Below, piece by piece: positions 51,820 through 61,284 of a stretch of DNA of 64,000 bases; within the stretch, counting starts at the first letter, position 1; each line of letters begins with the position of its first letter. Made by a program: the position numbers and the translations under genes. The DNA lies in NCBI RefSeq assembly GCF_000931445.1, contig NZ_CP010849.1, positions 2,790,001-2,854,000 of the forward strand, in the 5' to 3' direction. Below the pieces are notes generated by a model. It saw only the letters and a program-made list of their open reading frames with translations, was not told where the DNA came from and ran no database searches. The DNA comes from Streptomyces cyaneogriseus subsp. noncyanogenus (GTDB taxonomy: Bacteria > Actinomycetota > Actinomycetes > Streptomycetales > Streptomycetaceae).

Positions 51820-52917
51820 GTGTCCCTGTCCGCCGTCCTGATGGCCGCCGGCCCCTCGCCGTCGCCGTCGCCGTCCGACACGAGGCCCCCGACGGTCCCC
51901 ACCCTCCAGGACGCCCAGCAGGGCGCGACCAACGCCGCGAGCTGGGTGGAGGAGAACTGGTCGACATGGCTCGCGATCGGTCTGCGAGTGCTGCTGATCG
52001 TCGTGATCGCGGCGGTGCTCCGCGCGGTGGTGCGGCGGGCGATCACCAAGCTGATAGACCGGATGAACCGCACGGTCCAGGCGGTGGACGGCACCGCGCT
52101 GGGCGGCCTGCTGGTCAACGCCGAGCGCCGCCGCCAGCGCTCCCAGGCCATCGGCTCGGTGCTGCGCTCGGTGGCCAGCTTCGTCATCCTGGGCACCGCC
52201 GCCCTGATGGTCCTGGCCATCTTCCAGATCAACCTGGCACCGCTGCTGGCCTCCGCCGGTGTCGCCGGTGTCGCGATCGGCTTCGGCGCCCGCAACCTGG
52301 TCACCGACTTCCTCTCCGGCGTCTTCATGATCCTGGAGGACCAGTACGGCGTCGGCGACACCATCGACGCGGGGGTGGCCTCGGGCGAGGTCATCGAGGT
52401 CGGTCTGCGCGTGACCAAGCTGCGCGGCGAGAACGGCGAGATCTGGTACGTCCGCAACGGCGAGGTCAAGCGCATCGGCAACCTCTCGCAGGGCTGGTCG
52501 ACGGCCGGGGTGGACGTCACCGTCCGCTGCGACGAGGACCTGGACAAGGTCAAGGCCACCATCGGCGGCGTCGGCGAGCGCATGAGCCGCGAGGAGCCGT
52601 GGAACGAGCTGCTGTGGGGCCCGATCGAGGTCCTCGGCCTGGACAGCGTCCTGCTCGACTCCATGGTGGTCCGCGTCTCCGCGAGGACGATGCCGGGCAA
52701 GTCCCTGACCGTCGAGCGGGAGCTGCGCTGGCGCATCAAGCGCGCCTTCGACGCGGCCGACATCCCGATCGTCGGCGGCGCCACGGTCCCCGCCGACGAG
52801 ACCGGGGCCGCCGATCCGGCGGCCGGGGTCGCCGCCCCCTCGGCGTACGCCAGCACCACCTCCCCGCAGTCCCTCGCGGCATCCCCCCTGACGCCGCCGC
52901 CGAACACGACGAAGTAG
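51820..52917 (+). CDS. Small-conductance mechanosensitive channel (MscS family)
   Basis: A 365-residue channel. After a short Pro/Ser-rich N-terminus come helices at ~45-70 (WLAIGLRVLLIVVIAAVLRA), ~105-130 and the pore helix TM3 (ASAGVAGVAIGFGARNLVTD). The beta-domain entry is SGVFMILEDQYGVGDTIDAG. The cytosolic alpha/beta domain is RNGEVKRIGNLSQGW and ELRWRIKRAFDAADIPI. It opens under membrane tension on hypo-osmotic shock. GTG 51820 follows CTGGAGGT. The C-terminal ~45 residues are low-complexity. Confidence 0.93.
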   Translation: MSLSAVLMAAGPSPSPSPSDTRPPTVPTLQDAQQGATNAASWVEENWSTWLAIGLRVLLIVVIAAVLRAVVRRAITKLIDRMNRTVQAVDGTALGGLLVNAERRRQRSQAIGSVLRSVASFVILGTAALMVLAIFQINLAPLLASAGVAGVAIGFGARNLVTDFLSGVFMILEDQYGVGDTIDAGVASGEVIEVGLRVTKLRGENGEIWYVRNGEVKRIGNLSQGWSTAGVDVTVRCDEDLDKVKATIGGVGERMSREEPWNELLWGPIEVLGLDSVLLDSMVVRVSARTMPGKSLTVERELRWRIKRAFDAADIPIVGGATVPADETGAADPAAGVAAPSAYASTTSPQSLAASPLTPPPNTTK

Positions 52918-53206
52918 CGCGTCCCCCCGGCGCGTCCCCGGCGCTTCCCCCGGCCCGCCCCGCGCCTCACGCGCCCCCGCGCATCCGCGCGGGCCGCCAC
53001 GGGCCCCCTCCCCCGCCACCGCGAGCCCCCGCACCCGGGGAACCGAATCCCCACATCCGGGCGTGTTCCTGGACGGAAGCGGCGCGGAACTCCGCGACCG
53101 GTCCAAGATCCGGCATGTTCCGGCAAGATCCCGCGAAGGCCGGTGCGCGGACCGGTCCCGCCAGCGATACTTGCGGCGACGGATGACCACTGGGGGAGGC
53201 CCGGCA

Positions 53207-54577
53207 GTGACTCACACCGCGGTGAGCGGCGCGCCGCCCGCCCCGCCCCCGCCGCCGGGGCCCCGCCGCACCGCCTTCGCCGAGGGCGCCGACCGCCTGC
53301 GCGCCGCCGCCACCACCGAGCCGGGACGGCTGCGCGTCATCGGCGCCGTCGTCGCCCTCCTCGTCGTCGCCTTCGGCGCCGTCACCGCCTGGCAGACCGC
53401 CGGCCGCGCGGCCGCCGCCGACGACGTGCTGACCGGCAGCCAGCCCCTCAGCTCGGAGGCCGCCGACATCTACCGCTCCCTGGCCGACGCCAACACCGCG
53501 GCCTCCAGCGGATTCCTCGCCGGGGGCCAGGAGACGAAGGCGGCCCGCGAGCGCTACGAGGAGGACATCCGCACCGCCGCCGCCAAGCTGGTGACGGCCG
53601 CCGCCGGTTCGGAACCCGGCTCCCCCGCCACCGCGACCATCACCGAGCTCAACCGCCTCCTGCCGCAGTACAAGGGCCTGATCGAGCGCGCCCGCACCTA
53701 CAACCGCCAGGGCTTCCCGGTCGGCGGCGCCTATCTGCGCCACGCCAACGCCACGATGCAGGACGAGATGCTCCCGGCCGCGCAGGAGCTGTACGAGGGC
53801 GAGAACCGGCGCCTGCGCGGCGACTACGCCGAGGCCATGCCCTACCCGTGGGCCGCGATCGCCCTCGGCGTCCTCGCCCTGGCCGCGCTGGCCCGGGTCC
53901 AGCGCCGCACCTATCTGCGCACCAACCGGGTCCTGAACCCCGGCCTGCTGGCCGCGACCGCCGCCGCCACCGTGGCCCTGGTGTGGCTGGTCGCCGGCCA
54001 CAGCGTCGCCCGCGCCCATCTCGTCGACTCGCGCGACCACGGCGTCCGCTCCCTGGACGTGCTGCACGACGCCCGCGTGGCCTCCCTCAAGGCCCGCGGC
54101 AACGAGAACCTGACCCTGGTCGCCCGCGGCGCGGAGACCCGCAAGGCGGGCGGCACCACGTACGACGCCTACGATCTCGACTACCGGCGGGAGATGGACG
54201 TTCTCACCGCCCGCCTGGCGGACGCCGGGCGGCTGGCCGACGACCGGGCGGGCCGGCGGCCGGTCACCGCGGCGGCCGGCAACACGGCGCAGTGGCGCGA
54301 GCGCCATGCCGCGGCCCGCGCCCAGGACGAGAACGGCAACTACCGGCAGGCACTGGAGAAGGTGATCGGCGGCGAGGGCGCCACGGGCGAGTGCTTCGAC
54401 AACGTCGACGCCCACCTCGCCGCCGCCCTCGCCCACGAGGAGAACGAGTTCGCGCGGGCGGCCGAGGCGGGCCGGGACGCGCTGGCCGGGCTGCCGGCGG
54501 GCGCCGCCGTCCTCGGCGTCCTGGGCGCGGCCGGGGCGGTGCTGGGCATCGGCCGCAGGCTGTCGGAGTACCGGTGA
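53207..54577 (+). CDS. Membrane sensor-like protein (GlnX-like), first gene of the PknG signalling block
   Basis: A 456-residue membrane protein with about four helices: ~45-65 (VIGAVVALLVVAFGAVTAW), ~210-228, ~243-262 (LLAATAAATVALVWLVAG) and ~430-450. Two helical outer domains (SEAADIYRSLADANTAASSG; HDARVASLKARGNENLTLVA) recall chemoreceptor four-helix sensory modules. Mycobacteria have GlnX, a membrane protein of this type beside GlnH and PknG, which relays amino-acid sensing to the kinase. The order here is the same. GTG 53207 is preferred for its GGGGGAGG; ATG 53183 is the alternative. Confidence 0.78.
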   Translation: MTHTAVSGAPPAPPPPPGPRRTAFAEGADRLRAAATTEPGRLRVIGAVVALLVVAFGAVTAWQTAGRAAAADDVLTGSQPLSSEAADIYRSLADANTAASSGFLAGGQETKAARERYEEDIRTAAAKLVTAAAGSEPGSPATATITELNRLLPQYKGLIERARTYNRQGFPVGGAYLRHANATMQDEMLPAAQELYEGENRRLRGDYAEAMPYPWAAIALGVLALAALARVQRRTYLRTNRVLNPGLLAATAAATVALVWLVAGHSVARAHLVDSRDHGVRSLDVLHDARVASLKARGNENLTLVARGAETRKAGGTTYDAYDLDYRREMDVLTARLADAGRLADDRAGRRPVTAAAGNTAQWRERHAAARAQDENGNYRQALEKVIGGEGATGECFDNVDAHLAAALAHEENEFARAAEAGRDALAGLPAGAAVLGVLGAAGAVLGIGRRLSEYR

Positions 54578-54626
54578 GAGCGCCGGCGTGCGGAGGGAAC
54601 GGTCGCGGTACCGGAGAGGAGGACCG

Positions 54627-55688
54627 GTGGAAGGGGGCGTGAGAATCCGTGCCCGGCGTCTGCGGGCCAGCCTGAGGGGCTGGGGCGGGGTGGGCGCGAT
54701 GGCGGTCGTCTGCGCCCTCGCGCTGGCGTTCGCGCTGCTGCTGCCGGCGGCCCGGTCGCACGGCGACGGCGGCGGTGCCCACGGCGGCCGGGGCGCCGCC
54801 CAGGGCAGTCAGGCGCGGGCGGCGCAGACCTGCTCGGAGCCGGAGAAGCAGACGCTGCCGCCGTCCCGCGCGGACGGGCCCACGATCACGACGATCAAGG
54901 AACGCCCGGGCGAGAAGCGCAAACTGATCGTCGGCGTCGACCAGAACAGCTACCGCTGGGGCTACCGCGACCCCAACGGCGGCGGCGACGCCGAGCTGGA
55001 GGGCTTCGACATCGATCTGGTGCGCCGCATCGCCGAGGACATCCTCGGCGACCGGAACGCGGTCCAGTTCAAGGCGATCCCCACCGACCAGCGCATCCCG
55101 GCCATCCAGGACGGCCGGGTCGACATGGTCGTGCGCACCATGACGATCAACTGCGACCGCATCCGCGACGTCGCCTTCTCCGCGCCCTACTTCCGCAGCG
55201 GCCAGCAGTTGCTGGCCCCGAAGTCCTCGCCGGTCACGGGCTACGACGCGACGCTGGCCGGCAAGAGGATCTGCACGGCGGCGGGTTCGACGGCGTACAG
55301 CACCCTGGAGGCGGACCGCGCGGCCGGCAGGCTGGTGCCCTCCGCCGACTTCTCCACCACCGTCCCCAGCCAGCTGGACTGCCTGGTCCGGCTCCAGCTC
55401 GGCGAGGTGGACGCGGTGGTCACCGACACCGCGCTCGCCGCCAGCCAGGCCGCGCAGGACCCCACGGTGGAGCTGAAGGGCGAGGCGTTCACCACCGAGT
55501 ACTACGGCGTGGCGATGAAGAAGGACGCCGACGATCTGGTACGCCGGGTCAACCGGATCCTGGTGGACTTCCGCGCGGACCGGACCGGCGGCTGGCAGGC
55601 GTCCTACGACCGCTGGCTGTCGGCGACACTGGGCGACGACGCGGCGAAGTCGAAGCCGCCGGCCCCCGCGTACCTGCGCGAGAGCTGA
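54627..55688 (+). CDS. Glutamate/polar amino-acid solute-binding protein (GlnH-like)
   Basis: A 353-residue exported periplasmic-binding-protein type 3. An N-terminal hydrophobic segment (~22-45, GAMAVVCALALAFALLLPAA) anchors or exports it. The SBP domain (~95-330) has LIVGVDQNSYRWGYRDP, LEGFDIDLVRRIAEDIL, DMVVRTMTINCDRIRDVAFS, APYFRSGQQLLA and LQLGEVDAVVTDTALAA. No clear lipobox is visible. No ABC permease or ATPase follows, so it probably serves as a sensor for the adjacent GlnX-like protein and PknG rather than for uptake. Two GTG starts are possible (54627, 54639); GGAGAGGAGG supports the first. Confidence 0.87.
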   Translation: MEGGVRIRARRLRASLRGWGGVGAMAVVCALALAFALLLPAARSHGDGGGAHGGRGAAQGSQARAAQTCSEPEKQTLPPSRADGPTITTIKERPGEKRKLIVGVDQNSYRWGYRDPNGGGDAELEGFDIDLVRRIAEDILGDRNAVQFKAIPTDQRIPAIQDGRVDMVVRTMTINCDRIRDVAFSAPYFRSGQQLLAPKSSPVTGYDATLAGKRICTAAGSTAYSTLEADRAAGRLVPSADFSTTVPSQLDCLVRLQLGEVDAVVTDTALAASQAAQDPTVELKGEAFTTEYYGVAMKKDADDLVRRVNRILVDFRADRTGGWQASYDRWLSATLGDDAAKSKPPAPAYLRES

Positions 55689-55741
55689 CGACACCGGAGC
55701 AGGACCCGACCGCAACCACCCACAGCAGCGAGAGGTGATCG

Positions 55742-57085
55742 ATGGGCGACACGGGACCCACCGGGCCGGTGATGGACCGGGACGAGGTGGACCGTGCGCT
55801 GGCGCGGCTCGGCGCGGAGCACGAGGCGGTCGAGACCTCGCTGCTCGCCCTCCAGGACCACGCGGGCCGCAGACTCCTCGAAGGCGCCGCCCTGACCGGT
55901 GTCACCGAGGAGCGCTGGCGGGCCACGGAGGCGTCGATCACCCTGCTGTGGACGTACTTCGACGCCTACACGGACGCGCTGCGCACCGCCCGGGAGATCC
56001 GCTCCCGCCGCCGCTGGTCCAGCCCCGAGGACCTGGCGGAACTGACCGACCTGCTGCGCGGGGAGTGCGTCACCGTCGCGGGCGGCGCCGCCGGGGCGCC
56101 CGCGCCCGACGGCGCCGCGCCCCGCCTCGGCGAACGCTTCACCCTCGCCGCGCTCGTGGACCGGATGAACGAGCTGTACGCGGCCTCGCTGGACGTGGTC
56201 GTCGCCGCGGACGCGGTCTGGTCGGCGCTGCCCGCCCGCATCGATCTGCTCGCCGCCGAACTCGGGCGCACCCGCCGGCTCGCGCACTCCGTCGGCGTCC
56301 GCCCCGGCGAGCACCCGGCCGGTGACGACCTGGAACGCATCACGCGCACCCTGACCAGGCTGCGCGAGGAGGTGGTGTCGGACCCGCTGGCGTTCTGGCG
56401 GCCGGCCGAGGGCAGCTCCGCCCCGGGCGGCGGCCGGCCCGACACGACGGTGTACGACCGGGAGGCGCGCGCCCTGGAGGACGTACGCCGCGAGATCGAC
56501 GCGGTGCTGACGGTGCGCCAGGACGCGGAGCAGCGGATCGTGAAGCTGCGGGACGTCCTCAGCCGCGCGGACCGCACGCTCGCCGAGGCGCGCGCCGCGC
56601 GCGGCGAGGTTCTCGCGAAGATCGCCGCGACGGAGGTGCCGGTCGTCAGCGGACCCCCGACCGCGCTCCAGGAGCAGCTCGCGGCGGCGGCCGAGTACCG
56701 CAGGCACGCCCAGTGGCACCGGCTGTCCCCGCTGCTGGAGTCGCTGGAGCAGAACGCGGAGGAGGAGCTGCTGCGCGCCCGCGAGTCGCTGACCGCGGTG
56801 ACCGCGCCGCTGGCCGTCCGCGCCGAGCTGCGCGGCCGTCTCGACGCCTACAAGGCGAAGGCGGCCCGGCACGGCCTGGCGGAGGACCCGGAGCTGGTGG
56901 AGCGGTACGAGAAGGCGCGGCGCATGCTGTGGAGCGCGCCCTGCGACCTGCGCGCCGCCGAACAGGCCGTGCTGCGCTACCAGCGGACGGTGGCGGAGGT
57001 GCTCGGCGCCGCCCCGCGCGTGCCGGGGCAGGGCGGCCCGCGCGAGGTCCGCGAGGACCGCGAGGACGTGGGACCGGGCGGGTGA
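55742..57085 (+). CDS. Coiled-coil protein of unknown function in the PknG block
   Basis: A 447-residue, largely helical, charged cytosolic protein. Long Ala/Glu/Arg-rich segments predict coiled coils (ALARLGAEHEAVETSLLALQ; ALEDVRREIDAVLTVRQDAE; RADRTLAEARAARGEVLAKI). No signal peptide or transmembrane segment is present and I do not recognise a named family. Its fixed place between the solute-binding protein and PknG suggests a scaffold or substrate that links the membrane sensor to the kinase. ATG 55742 follows GAGAGGTG. It ends 22 bases before the pknG start. Confidence 0.75.
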   Translation: MGDTGPTGPVMDRDEVDRALARLGAEHEAVETSLLALQDHAGRRLLEGAALTGVTEERWRATEASITLLWTYFDAYTDALRTAREIRSRRRWSSPEDLAELTDLLRGECVTVAGGAAGAPAPDGAAPRLGERFTLAALVDRMNELYAASLDVVVAADAVWSALPARIDLLAAELGRTRRLAHSVGVRPGEHPAGDDLERITRTLTRLREEVVSDPLAFWRPAEGSSAPGGGRPDTTVYDREARALEDVRREIDAVLTVRQDAEQRIVKLRDVLSRADRTLAEARAARGEVLAKIAATEVPVVSGPPTALQEQLAAAAEYRRHAQWHRLSPLLESLEQNAEEELLRARESLTAVTAPLAVRAELRGRLDAYKAKAARHGLAEDPELVERYEKARRMLWSAPCDLRAAEQAVLRYQRTVAEVLGAAPRVPGQGGPREVREDREDVGPGG

Positions 57086-57107
57086 GCGACGAGGGGGAGG
57101 CGGCGCG

Positions 57108-59750
57108 ATGAGCGAGGCGGGGCGGCCGTGCCGGCGGCCCGGCTGTGACGGCGCGTACGAGGACATGGGCGGCGGCGCGCTGTACTGCGGCACGTGCGGC
57201 CTCGCGGCGGCCGGGGCGGCGGCGGTCTCCTCCCCGCCCGGGCGGGGCCCGGGGCCCGGGGACGGCGCGGTGGGCTCCGTCCCCACCGGGGTGACCCACG
57301 CCCGCCGCCCGGCGGGCAGCGGCGGCGGTTCGCGTACGCCCGCACCGTCGCCGGGGTCGCCGGACACGCCGGGCGGGCCGGAGGCACCGGCCTCGTCGGG
57401 GTCCCGCCGCTCGGTGTCGGGCCGGCTCTCGGGCTCCCTGCCGGGAGGGTCGACGAGCCGCCTGCTGTCGGTGCGCAGTTCGGGCTCGGCCGCCGGTTCC
57501 TCCGGGCGCGGGCGCCTGGGCGCCGGGCTCGTGGAGGTTCCGCCGATCCCGCGGCCCGACCCCCGCTCGATGGTGCTGGACCGTCCGGAGGTGCCCGAGC
57601 GCAAGCGGTTCTGCTCGCGTGCCGACTGCGGCGCGCCGGTGGGCCGCGCCCGCGCCGGGCGCCCCGGACGCACGGAGGGCTTCTGCACCGGGTGCGGCCA
57701 CCCCTACTCGTTCGTCCCCAAGCTGCGGGCCGGGGACGTGGTGCACGGCCAGTACGAGGTGGCGGGCTGCCTGGCCCACGGCGGCCTCGGCTGGATCTAC
57801 CTGGCGGTGGACCGGGCGGTCTCCGACCGCTGGGTGGTCCTCAAGGGCCTGCTGGACACCGGCGACCAGGACGCGATGGCCGCCGCGATCTCCGAGCGGC
57901 GCTTCCTCGCGGAGATCGAGCACGCCAACATCGTGCGGATCTACAACTTCGTCGAACACCTCGACCAGCGCACCGGCTCCCTCGACGGCTACATCGTGAT
58001 GGAGTACGTCGGCGGCAGGTCCCTGAAGGAGATAGCCAACGCGCGCCGCACCCCGGAGGGCCGGCGCGACCCGCTGCCGGTGGAGCAGGCGTGCGCGTAC
58101 GGCATCGAGGCGCTGGAGGCCCTCGGCCATCTGCACAGCCGCAACCTGCTGTACTGCGACTTCAAGATAGACAACGCCCTCCAGACGGAGGACCAGCTCA
58201 AGCTGATCGACATGGGCGCGGTGCGCCGGATGGACGACGGGGAGTCGGCCATCTACGGCACGGTGGGCTACCAGGCCCCGGAGGTCGCCGAGGTGGGCCC
58301 GTCGGTCGCCTCCGACCTGTACACCGTGGGCCGCACCCTCGCCGTCCTCACCTTCGACTTCCAGGGCTACACCACCGTCCACGCCGACTCGCTGCCCGAC
58401 CCCGGCTCGGTCGGGGTCTTCCGCCGGTACGCGTCCTTCCACCGCCTCCTGGTGCGCGCCACCGATCCCGATCCGGCCCGCCGGTTCGCCTCCGCGCAGG
58501 AGATGGCGGAGCAGCTCACGGGTGTGCTGCGCGAGGTGGTCTCGCTCCGGACGGGCCGGGCCCGGCCCGCCCTGTCGACCCTGTTCGGCCCCGAGACGCG
58601 GGTGACGGACACGGCGTTGTTCCCGGAGCTGGACGGGGAGGTGTCACGGCTGGGGGCGCGGCCGGTGCCGAAGGGGTTTTGGCGGCGCGGGCGCGCGGCC
58701 CGGACTCCTGCGGCCGCGGGCACGCCACCGGGGCCCGGCACCCCCGCGGCAAACGGCCCCGCCCGGCTGGTGAAGCCCGTCGACGCCACCGCCGCCGCGC
58801 TCGCCCTGCCCGTCCCCCGGGTGGATCCGGACGACCCCGACGCCGGTTTCCTGGCGGGCCTGGTGGCGTCCGCGCCGGGCGAGCTGCTCGCCGCGCTGGC
58901 CGCGGCGCCGGCGCCCTCGGTCGAGACGCGGCTGCGACGGATCCGGGCCCTGCTGGAGACCGGCGACACGCCCGGCGCACTGCGCATCCTGACCGCACTG
59001 GAGGACGAACGGCCCGACGACTGGCGGGTGGTGTGGCACCGGGGCGTGGCCGCCCTGGCGACCGGCGATCCCGCAGGCGCGGCCCTGGCGTTCGACGCCG
59101 TCTACGACGCCTTCCCCGGCGAGGTCGCGCCCAAGCTGGCGCTCGGCGTGTGCGCGGAGGTGCTGGGGCGTCCGGACGACGCCGCCGGGTACTACCACCT
59201 GGTGTGGACGACCGATCCCGGCCATGTGAGCGCCGCCTTCGGCCTGGCCCGCGTCCGGCTGGCGGCGGGCGACCGCGGCGGCGCCGTACGGACCCTGGAG
59301 TCGGTCCCGGAGTCCTCCATCCACTACACGGCGGCGCGGGTGGCGGCCGTCCGGGCCAGGCTGCGGCAGCGCGCGGCGACCGCCGACGACGAGACCCTTG
59401 CCGACGATCTGGCCGCCGCCGCACGGCAGGTGGAGGCGCTGGACGTGTACGGTCTGGATCCGGCGCGCCGGGAGCGGCTGTCGGCCGAAGTCCTCGGCTG
59501 CGCGCTGGACTGGGTACTCTCCGGGGGCCAGGGTTCCGTCCCTGCCCCGGGCTCGCGGTCCGCTTCGAGCAGCGGGGTCCCCCATGCCGCCGGGGGACGG
59601 ACGCTGCTGGGCAGCGGCCTGGACGAACGGGGTCTGCGTTTCGGCCTGGAGCGGGCGTACCGCACGCTCGCCCGGCTGGCGCGGGGCGGCGAGGAGAGGA
59701 TCGACCTGGTGGAACGTGCCAACCGTTACCGCCCCCGAACGTGGGTGTAG
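57108..59750 (+). CDS. pknG: Serine/threonine protein kinase PknG
   Basis: An 880-residue soluble kinase. An N-terminal zinc ribbon (CRRPGCDGAY...YCGTCG) and a Ser/Pro-rich region are followed by a rubredoxin-like zinc ribbon (CSRADCGAPV...GFCTGCG, ~residues 168-198). The kinase domain (~209-480) has the catalytic Lys in WVVLKGLLD, the non-RD loop LLYCDFKIDNALQ and a DMG variant of DFG (LIDMGAVRRM). C-terminal TPR helices occupy ~590-860. The architecture matches mycobacterial PknG, which phosphorylates the FHA protein GarA/OdhI to control 2-oxoglutarate flux. Here the FHA protein is encoded at the end of the same block. Confidence 0.94.
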   Translation: MSEAGRPCRRPGCDGAYEDMGGGALYCGTCGLAAAGAAAVSSPPGRGPGPGDGAVGSVPTGVTHARRPAGSGGGSRTPAPSPGSPDTPGGPEAPASSGSRRSVSGRLSGSLPGGSTSRLLSVRSSGSAAGSSGRGRLGAGLVEVPPIPRPDPRSMVLDRPEVPERKRFCSRADCGAPVGRARAGRPGRTEGFCTGCGHPYSFVPKLRAGDVVHGQYEVAGCLAHGGLGWIYLAVDRAVSDRWVVLKGLLDTGDQDAMAAAISERRFLAEIEHANIVRIYNFVEHLDQRTGSLDGYIVMEYVGGRSLKEIANARRTPEGRRDPLPVEQACAYGIEALEALGHLHSRNLLYCDFKIDNALQTEDQLKLIDMGAVRRMDDGESAIYGTVGYQAPEVAEVGPSVASDLYTVGRTLAVLTFDFQGYTTVHADSLPDPGSVGVFRRYASFHRLLVRATDPDPARRFASAQEMAEQLTGVLREVVSLRTGRARPALSTLFGPETRVTDTALFPELDGEVSRLGARPVPKGFWRRGRAARTPAAAGTPPGPGTPAANGPARLVKPVDATAAALALPVPRVDPDDPDAGFLAGLVASAPGELLAALAAAPAPSVETRLRRIRALLETGDTPGALRILTALEDERPDDWRVVWHRGVAALATGDPAGAALAFDAVYDAFPGEVAPKLALGVCAEVLGRPDDAAGYYHLVWTTDPGHVSAAFGLARVRLAAGDRGGAVRTLESVPESSIHYTAARVAAVRARLRQRAATADDETLADDLAAAARQVEALDVYGLDPARRERLSAEVLGCALDWVLSGGQGSVPAPGSRSASSSGVPHAAGGRTLLGSGLDERGLRFGLERAYRTLARLARGGEERIDLVERANRYRPRTWV

Positions 59751-59753
59751 TTG

Positions 59754-61178
59754 ATGTCGCAGATGCCTCAGCAGGCCGCTTTGCCGACGTGTCCGAGCTG
59801 TGCGGAGCCCCTGGAGTCGGGTGACCGTTTCTGCGGTGCGTGCGGATACGACCTGTCCGCCGTACCGGCGCGGCCCGAGGACCACCCGACGATCGCCCTG
59901 AACGGCTCGGCTCCGGGCCGGGCCGCCGGCGTGGAGTGGCCCGCGGCGCCCCAGGGGGACGGCCCCGGCCGTCCCGACCCCGCGCACCGGCCGGCGGACC
60001 TGCCGGGCACGGACGCGGGCGGGGGCCCGCCGCGGCCCGCGCAGCCGCCCCAGGTGCCCCCGCCGCCGCAGGCGCCGCCGGGCACGCCGGTGCCGCCGCC
60101 CCAGGGGCCGCCGCCGTCCGCGCAGTTGCCCGCGCAGGTCCCGCCGCAGCCGCCGTACCCCCCGGCGGTCGCGCCGCAGGAGCCGGTCCCGGCGCCGGCG
60201 CCCGATCCGCGGGTGCCCGCCGGCATCCCCGCCCAGGGCGCGGCGGCCGAACCGGCCGGGGGCGTCCCGGTGTGCGTGGCCTGCCGCGCCGGCCGGGTGG
60301 ACGCCGACGGCTACTGCGAGCACTGCGGGCACGCCCAGCCCCGCGAACGCGACCACATGGAGCAGGAGTCGGGCCCGGTCGCCGCGGTCAGCGACCGCGG
60401 CCTGCGCCACCACCGCAACGAGGACGCCTTCGCCGTCGGCCACACCGTGCTGCCCGACGGGTCCCCGGCCGCCGTCGCGATCGTCTGCGACGGCGTGTCG
60501 TCGGCGACCCGCCCGGACGACGCCTCCCTGGCCGCGTCCCGCGCGGCCGGCGAGTCGCTGCTGGCCGCCCTCCCCCGGGGTACCCGTCCCCAGCAGGCCA
60601 TGCACGACGCGATCGTCGCCGCCTCACACGCCGTCAACGCGCTGGCGGACGAGCCCGCCACGGCCCGCGAGCAGGCCCCGCACCAGAACGCCCCGGCCTG
60701 CACCCTGGTCGGCGCGGTGGTGACCTCCGGTCAGCTGGTGGTCGGCTGGGTCGGCGACAGCCGCGCCTACTGGGTGCCCACCGACCGCGGCGCACCCGCG
60801 GCTCGGCTCACCGAGGACGACTCCTGGGCCGCGCAGATGGTCGCCGCGGGCCTGATGAGCGAGGCCGAGGCGTACGCCGACGAGCGCGCCCACGCGATCA
60901 CCGGCTGGCTCGGCGCGGACGCCTACGAACTGGAGCCGCACACCGCCACGTTCGAGCCGGACCGGCCGGGAGTGGTCGTGATCTGCACGGACGGCCTGTG
61001 GAACTACGCGGAGTCCGCCGGGGAGATGGCCCAGGTGGTGCCCGCGGACGCCGCCGTGAACCCGCTGCACGGCGCCCGCGTCCTGGTCGGCCACGCCCTG
61101 GACGGCGGGGGCCACGACAACGTAACGGTGGCCCTCGTGCCGTTCCCGGCCCCGCCGCGGGGGGCAGGATCGGTCTGA
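59754..61178 (+). CDS. PP2C-type Ser/Thr phosphatase with zinc ribbons
   Basis: A 474-residue protein. Two zinc ribbons (CPSCAEPLESGDRFCGACGY at the N-terminus and CVACRAGRV...YCEHCG at ~180-198) flank a Pro/Gln-rich linker. The PPM phosphatase domain (~210-465) has the metal-binding Asp/Glu set: SDRGLRHHRNEDAFAV, IVCDGVSSATRPDD, WVGDSRAYWV, ICTDGLWNYA and DNVTVALVP. It probably reverses PknG phosphorylation. ATG 59754 is three bases after the pknG stop (a TTG directly before it is less likely). Confidence 0.92.
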   Translation: MSQMPQQAALPTCPSCAEPLESGDRFCGACGYDLSAVPARPEDHPTIALNGSAPGRAAGVEWPAAPQGDGPGRPDPAHRPADLPGTDAGGGPPRPAQPPQVPPPPQAPPGTPVPPPQGPPPSAQLPAQVPPQPPYPPAVAPQEPVPAPAPDPRVPAGIPAQGAAAEPAGGVPVCVACRAGRVDADGYCEHCGHAQPRERDHMEQESGPVAAVSDRGLRHHRNEDAFAVGHTVLPDGSPAAVAIVCDGVSSATRPDDASLAASRAAGESLLAALPRGTRPQQAMHDAIVAASHAVNALADEPATAREQAPHQNAPACTLVGAVVTSGQLVVGWVGDSRAYWVPTDRGAPAARLTEDDSWAAQMVAAGLMSEAEAYADERAHAITGWLGADAYELEPHTATFEPDRPGVVVICTDGLWNYAESAGEMAQVVPADAAVNPLHGARVLVGHALDGGGHDNVTVALVPFPAPPRGAGSV

Positions 61179-61284
61179 GGCCGCGCGGTGCACGGGGGGC
61201 CTCACGGGCCGCAGGGGGCGGCCCGTGACCGGCACACCCCACGGCCGTGGGAGGGCCGGGGGGATGCGAAGGGGGCGCACGGCC